NCBI GenBank assembly: GCA_002437405.1
Contig: DJPO01000114.1
Coordinates: 1-41,917, forward strand
DNA length: 41,917 bases
Direction of reading: 5' to 3'
From: Opitutia bacterium UBA6410
GTDB lineage: Bacteria > Verrucomicrobiota > Verrucomicrobiia > Opitutales > Intestinicryptomonadaceae
How positions within the stretch are numbered: position 1 is the stretch's first letter; every line of letters starts with the position of its first letter. Made by a program: the position numbers and the translations under genes. Positions 40,051 to 41,917 of this stretch are shown here, piece by piece. The notes below the pieces were generated by a model. The model searched no databases, had not been told where the DNA came from, and was given only the letters and a program-made list of their open reading frames with translations.

Positions 40051-41454
40051 ATGAAAATCTTTTTTATAGGCGTCTGCGGAACGGCGACGGGGAATGTCGC
40101 AATTTTGATGAAAAAACTCGGGCACGACGTGCTCGGCTCGGACAGGGGCATGTACGAGCCCATGAAGTCCGCGCTCGCAAACGCGGGAGTCGCCGCATAC
40201 GAAAATTGGGACGCAAAAAAACTCGAGGCATTCGCGCCCGACTTGGTCGTCGTCGGCAACGCAATCAGCCGAATGAACCCCGAGCTCGAGTTCGTCCTCT
40301 CCCACCCGCAATACGCCTATACGAGCCTCCCCGCGCTCGTCGGCGAACGCCTTATCGGCATTCGCCCGAGCCTTGTAATCAGCGGAACCCACGGCAAAAC
40401 CACCACAACCACCACCGCCGCATACCTGCTCAAAAACGCGGGCGCGGACGCGGGTTGGTTGATTGGCGGCGTGCCGTCCGACCTCCCCGAAGGCGGCTCG
40501 AATCTCGGCGGCAAAACCGCCCCGTTCGTAATCGAGGGCGACGAATACGACAGCGCGTTTTTCGACAAGCGCAGCAAGTTTATCCACTACCGCCCGCGCG
40601 TTCTGGTAGTCGGCAATATGGAGTTCGACCACGCCGACATTTTCCGCGATCTCTACGATGTCAAAAAGACGTTTACCCACGTGCGCCGCATCGTCTCGCC
40701 GCTCGGCGCGATTGTCGAAAACGGCGACGACGAAAATATCGCGTCGCTCGAACCCACTCCGTGGACGCGCCGCCTTCGCGTTGGCTTCGGTGAAAACAAC
40801 GATGTCGTAATAAGCGACTTCCGTCAAAACACGTCAACCTCGTCTTTCACCCTCAAGGTCTTCGGCGTCGAAAAGCGCGTCGAGTGGCCGCTTCAGGGCG
40901 AATTCAACGCCCGCAACGCCGCGATGGCGATTGTCGGGGCGTCGCTCGTGGCGGGATTCGAAAATCCGCTCGCGATAAATACCGACTGCCTCGCAAATTT
41001 CCACGGGGTCAAACGGCGTCAGGAGGTAATCCTCAATACCCCGAAGGTCATCGCAGTCGAAGACTTCGGGCACCACCCGACGGCGATAGAAATGACAATC
41101 TCCTCTCTGCGCGCAAAATATCCCGACCGCAAAATCTGGGCGTGCTTCGAACCGCGCAGCAATACCGCCAAACGCAACGTCCTGCAGGCGCAGTTCGCCA
41201 GCGCGCTCGATACCGCCGACAAAGCGTTTATCGGGGCTGCGGATACGTCGAAAGTCGCCGAGGGAATGCGCGTTGACACCGCCAAAATGGCGGCGTCCGA
41301 TCCCTCGAAAATCCGCTCGTTTGCAACAAACGCCGAACTTTTGGCGGAGCTTGAATCGCAGGTTCGCAAGAGCCCCGACAGGCTTTTGTGCGTTTTCTTC
41401 TCGAACGGCTCGTTCGACAATATCCACAAAACATTCGCCAAAGATTTCGCCTAA
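40051..41454 (+). CDS. mpl: UDP-N-acetylmuramate:tripeptide ligase Mpl (murein recycling)
   Basis: 467 aa. Mpl joins recycled L-Ala-D-Glu-mDAP to UDP-MurNAc, short-cutting peptidoglycan synthesis. It is a Mur-ligase fold: the N-terminal UDP-binding domain opens with FFIGVCGTATGNVAIL and GSDRGMYEPM; the ATP loop is SGTHGKTTTTTT; then EGDEYDSAFFDKRSKFIHYRP and VGNMEFDHADIF, both highly typical of Mpl rather than MurC. The C-terminal domain has GVKRRQEV, EDFGHHPTAI and the FEPRSNTAKRNV segment. It implies mDAP-type peptidoglycan turnover, consistent with a diderm. It begins just behind the esterase terminator with no convincing SD. Confidence 0.93.
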   Translation: MKIFFIGVCGTATGNVAILMKKLGHDVLGSDRGMYEPMKSALANAGVAAYENWDAKKLEAFAPDLVVVGNAISRMNPELEFVLSHPQYAYTSLPALVGERLIGIRPSLVISGTHGKTTTTTTAAYLLKNAGADAGWLIGGVPSDLPEGGSNLGGKTAPFVIEGDEYDSAFFDKRSKFIHYRPRVLVVGNMEFDHADIFRDLYDVKKTFTHVRRIVSPLGAIVENGDDENIASLEPTPWTRRLRVGFGENNDVVISDFRQNTSTSSFTLKVFGVEKRVEWPLQGEFNARNAAMAIVGASLVAGFENPLAINTDCLANFHGVKRRQEVILNTPKVIAVEDFGHHPTAIEMTISSLRAKYPDRKIWACFEPRSNTAKRNVLQAQFASALDTADKAFIGAADTSKVAEGMRVDTAKMAASDPSKIRSFATNAELLAELESQVRKSPDRLLCVFFSNGSFDNIHKTFAKDFA

Positions 41455-41461
41455 ACGCAGC

Positions 41462-41508
41462 CGCCCGCGAATCTTTTGCAAAAAAAGCTTGAATAATGGG
41501 CGTTTTTT
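41462..41508 (+). terminator. Terminator-like structure after mpl
   Basis: CGCCC (41462-41466) can pair with GGGCG (41498-41502), which runs into T6 (41503-41508). The 31-nt loop holds an inner CTTTT/AAAAG pairing (41473-41477 with 41483-41487). The weak outer stem makes this tentative. Confidence 0.4.
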
Positions 41509-41690
41509 GGGAGACTCGAAAAAGCGTCAGAATAGCGCGCGTTATTTTTGTCGGCTTACGGCTCGAATAATCGCCCGCATTCCGCGAAACTTCCGAATGG
41601 AAAGTTCAGACGGCGCACTCGGCACGGTGCTGGGGCGCGGTAGTCCGAACGGACAACCCGAAAATTCGCGCACATAAAAAGGAAAGACAA
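41509..41690 (+). other. rpsO leader region with two small hairpins
   Basis: No gene seen. AACTTCC-GAAT-GGAAAGTT (41588-41606) forms a stem with one bulged A, and GTCC-GAAC-GGAC (41643-41654) a short perfect one. AAGGA at 41679-41683 is the SD for rpsO. Ribosomal protein S15 is known to bind its own leader in several phyla, so these hairpins are candidates for autoregulation, not proof of it. Confidence 0.35.
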
Positions 41691-41917
41691 ATGTCGGAAC
41701 ACAAATCCATCAACAAGCAGGATATAATCAAGGAATTCGCAGTCGCCGAAGGCGATACGGGTTCCTGCGAAGTACAGGTTGCAATTCTCTCCGCGAGAAT
41801 CGCGCACCTCACAAACCACTTGGCTTCGAACAAGAAGGACTTCCACTCGCGCCGCGGTCTGATTGCAATGACCAGCCGCCGCAGAAAGCTCCTCGACTAC
41901 CTGAAGCGCACGTCGCT
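41691..41917 (+). CDS. rpsO: 30S ribosomal protein S15 (partial, cut by the window edge)
   Basis: 75 complete codons to the right edge; full S15 is about 89 aa. Features: MSEHKSINKQDIIKEFAVAEGD, then TGSCEVQVAILSARIAHLTNHL and KDFHSRRGLIAMTSRRRKLLDYL, the textbook S15 sequence (split across these segments). S15 binds the central domain of 16S rRNA early in small-subunit assembly. The ATG at 41691 is supported by AAGGA at correct spacing. rpsO is often followed by pnp; that would be right of the window. Confidence 0.95.
   Translation, partial: MSEHKSINKQDIIKEFAVAEGDTGSCEVQVAILSARIAHLTNHLASNKKDFHSRRGLIAMTSRRRKLLDYLKRTS

Noticed and set aside
1..41917. CRISPR array, insertion sequence or rRNA operon
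   Set aside because: No regularly spaced repeats, no transposase-like frame with terminal inverted repeats, and no rRNA-like sequence seen by reading through the window.

Overview
The window looks like chromosome from a diderm (Gram-negative-type) bacterium. It carries a phosphate-specific outer-membrane porin, a TolC-type lipoprotein, LPS-type sugar nucleotide genes and the murein-recycling ligase Mpl. A verrucomicrobial (PVC-group) host fits the gene content and style, but this is a guess and no gene here proves it. From about 8.6 kb rightward the DNA is GC-rich and densely packed, with many ATGA-type overlaps. From 1 to about 8.6 kb it is clearly AT-rich and reads as an acquired island.

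Region 1 (1-8605, island). It holds a tyrosine recombinase, a divergent type I restriction subunit (hsdR), and a compact four-gene minus-strand operon. The operon encodes an HhH/PD-(D/E)xK-like nuclease, a four-helix membrane protein and two different ComEC-type metallo-beta-lactamase (MBL) proteins. An orphan 160-aa ORF follows. The island stops exactly inside the anticodon loop of a truncated tRNA-Arg(CCU), of which only the 5' half remains (8606-8642, minus strand), with promoter-like elements still upstream. The four-gene operon is the best candidate here for an undescribed system. I do not recognise it as a named defence system, but its neighbours suggest defence.

Region 2 (8796-18203, phosphate regulon). 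phoR-phoB face away from a phosphate-selective porin followed by pstS-pstC-pstA-pstB-phoU. The shared region between them has three 6-bp direct repeats at an 11-bp period that resemble a Pho box. PstA carries an extra, mostly helical domain of about 280 residues after its first membrane helix.

Region 3 (18371-26117). An AraC-type regulator precedes a MacA-MacB(ATPase)-MacB(permease)-TolC-type tripartite efflux operon. A 235-bp gap follows with a long nested inverted repeat (possible structured RNA). Then comes an MsbA-like ABC exporter ending in a strong terminator.

Region 4 (26230-36955). A single ten-gene run, probably one operon. It starts with rfbF-rfbG-rfbH (CDP-glucose to CDP-4-keto-3,6-dideoxyglucose branch), then an NAD(P)-dependent reductase/epimerase, an HpcH/HpaI-type aldolase, a HAD phosphatase, a thiamine-diphosphate enzyme, a polysaccharide pyruvyl transferase and two GT2 glycosyltransferases. 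The combination suggests a CDP-activated 3,6-dideoxyhexose, possibly carbon-branched like yersiniose, destined for a surface glycan.

Region 5 (36994-41917). mutL (minus strand; endonuclease motif lost), a secreted alpha/beta-hydrolase lipoprotein, mpl, and the start of rpsO, which runs off the right edge.
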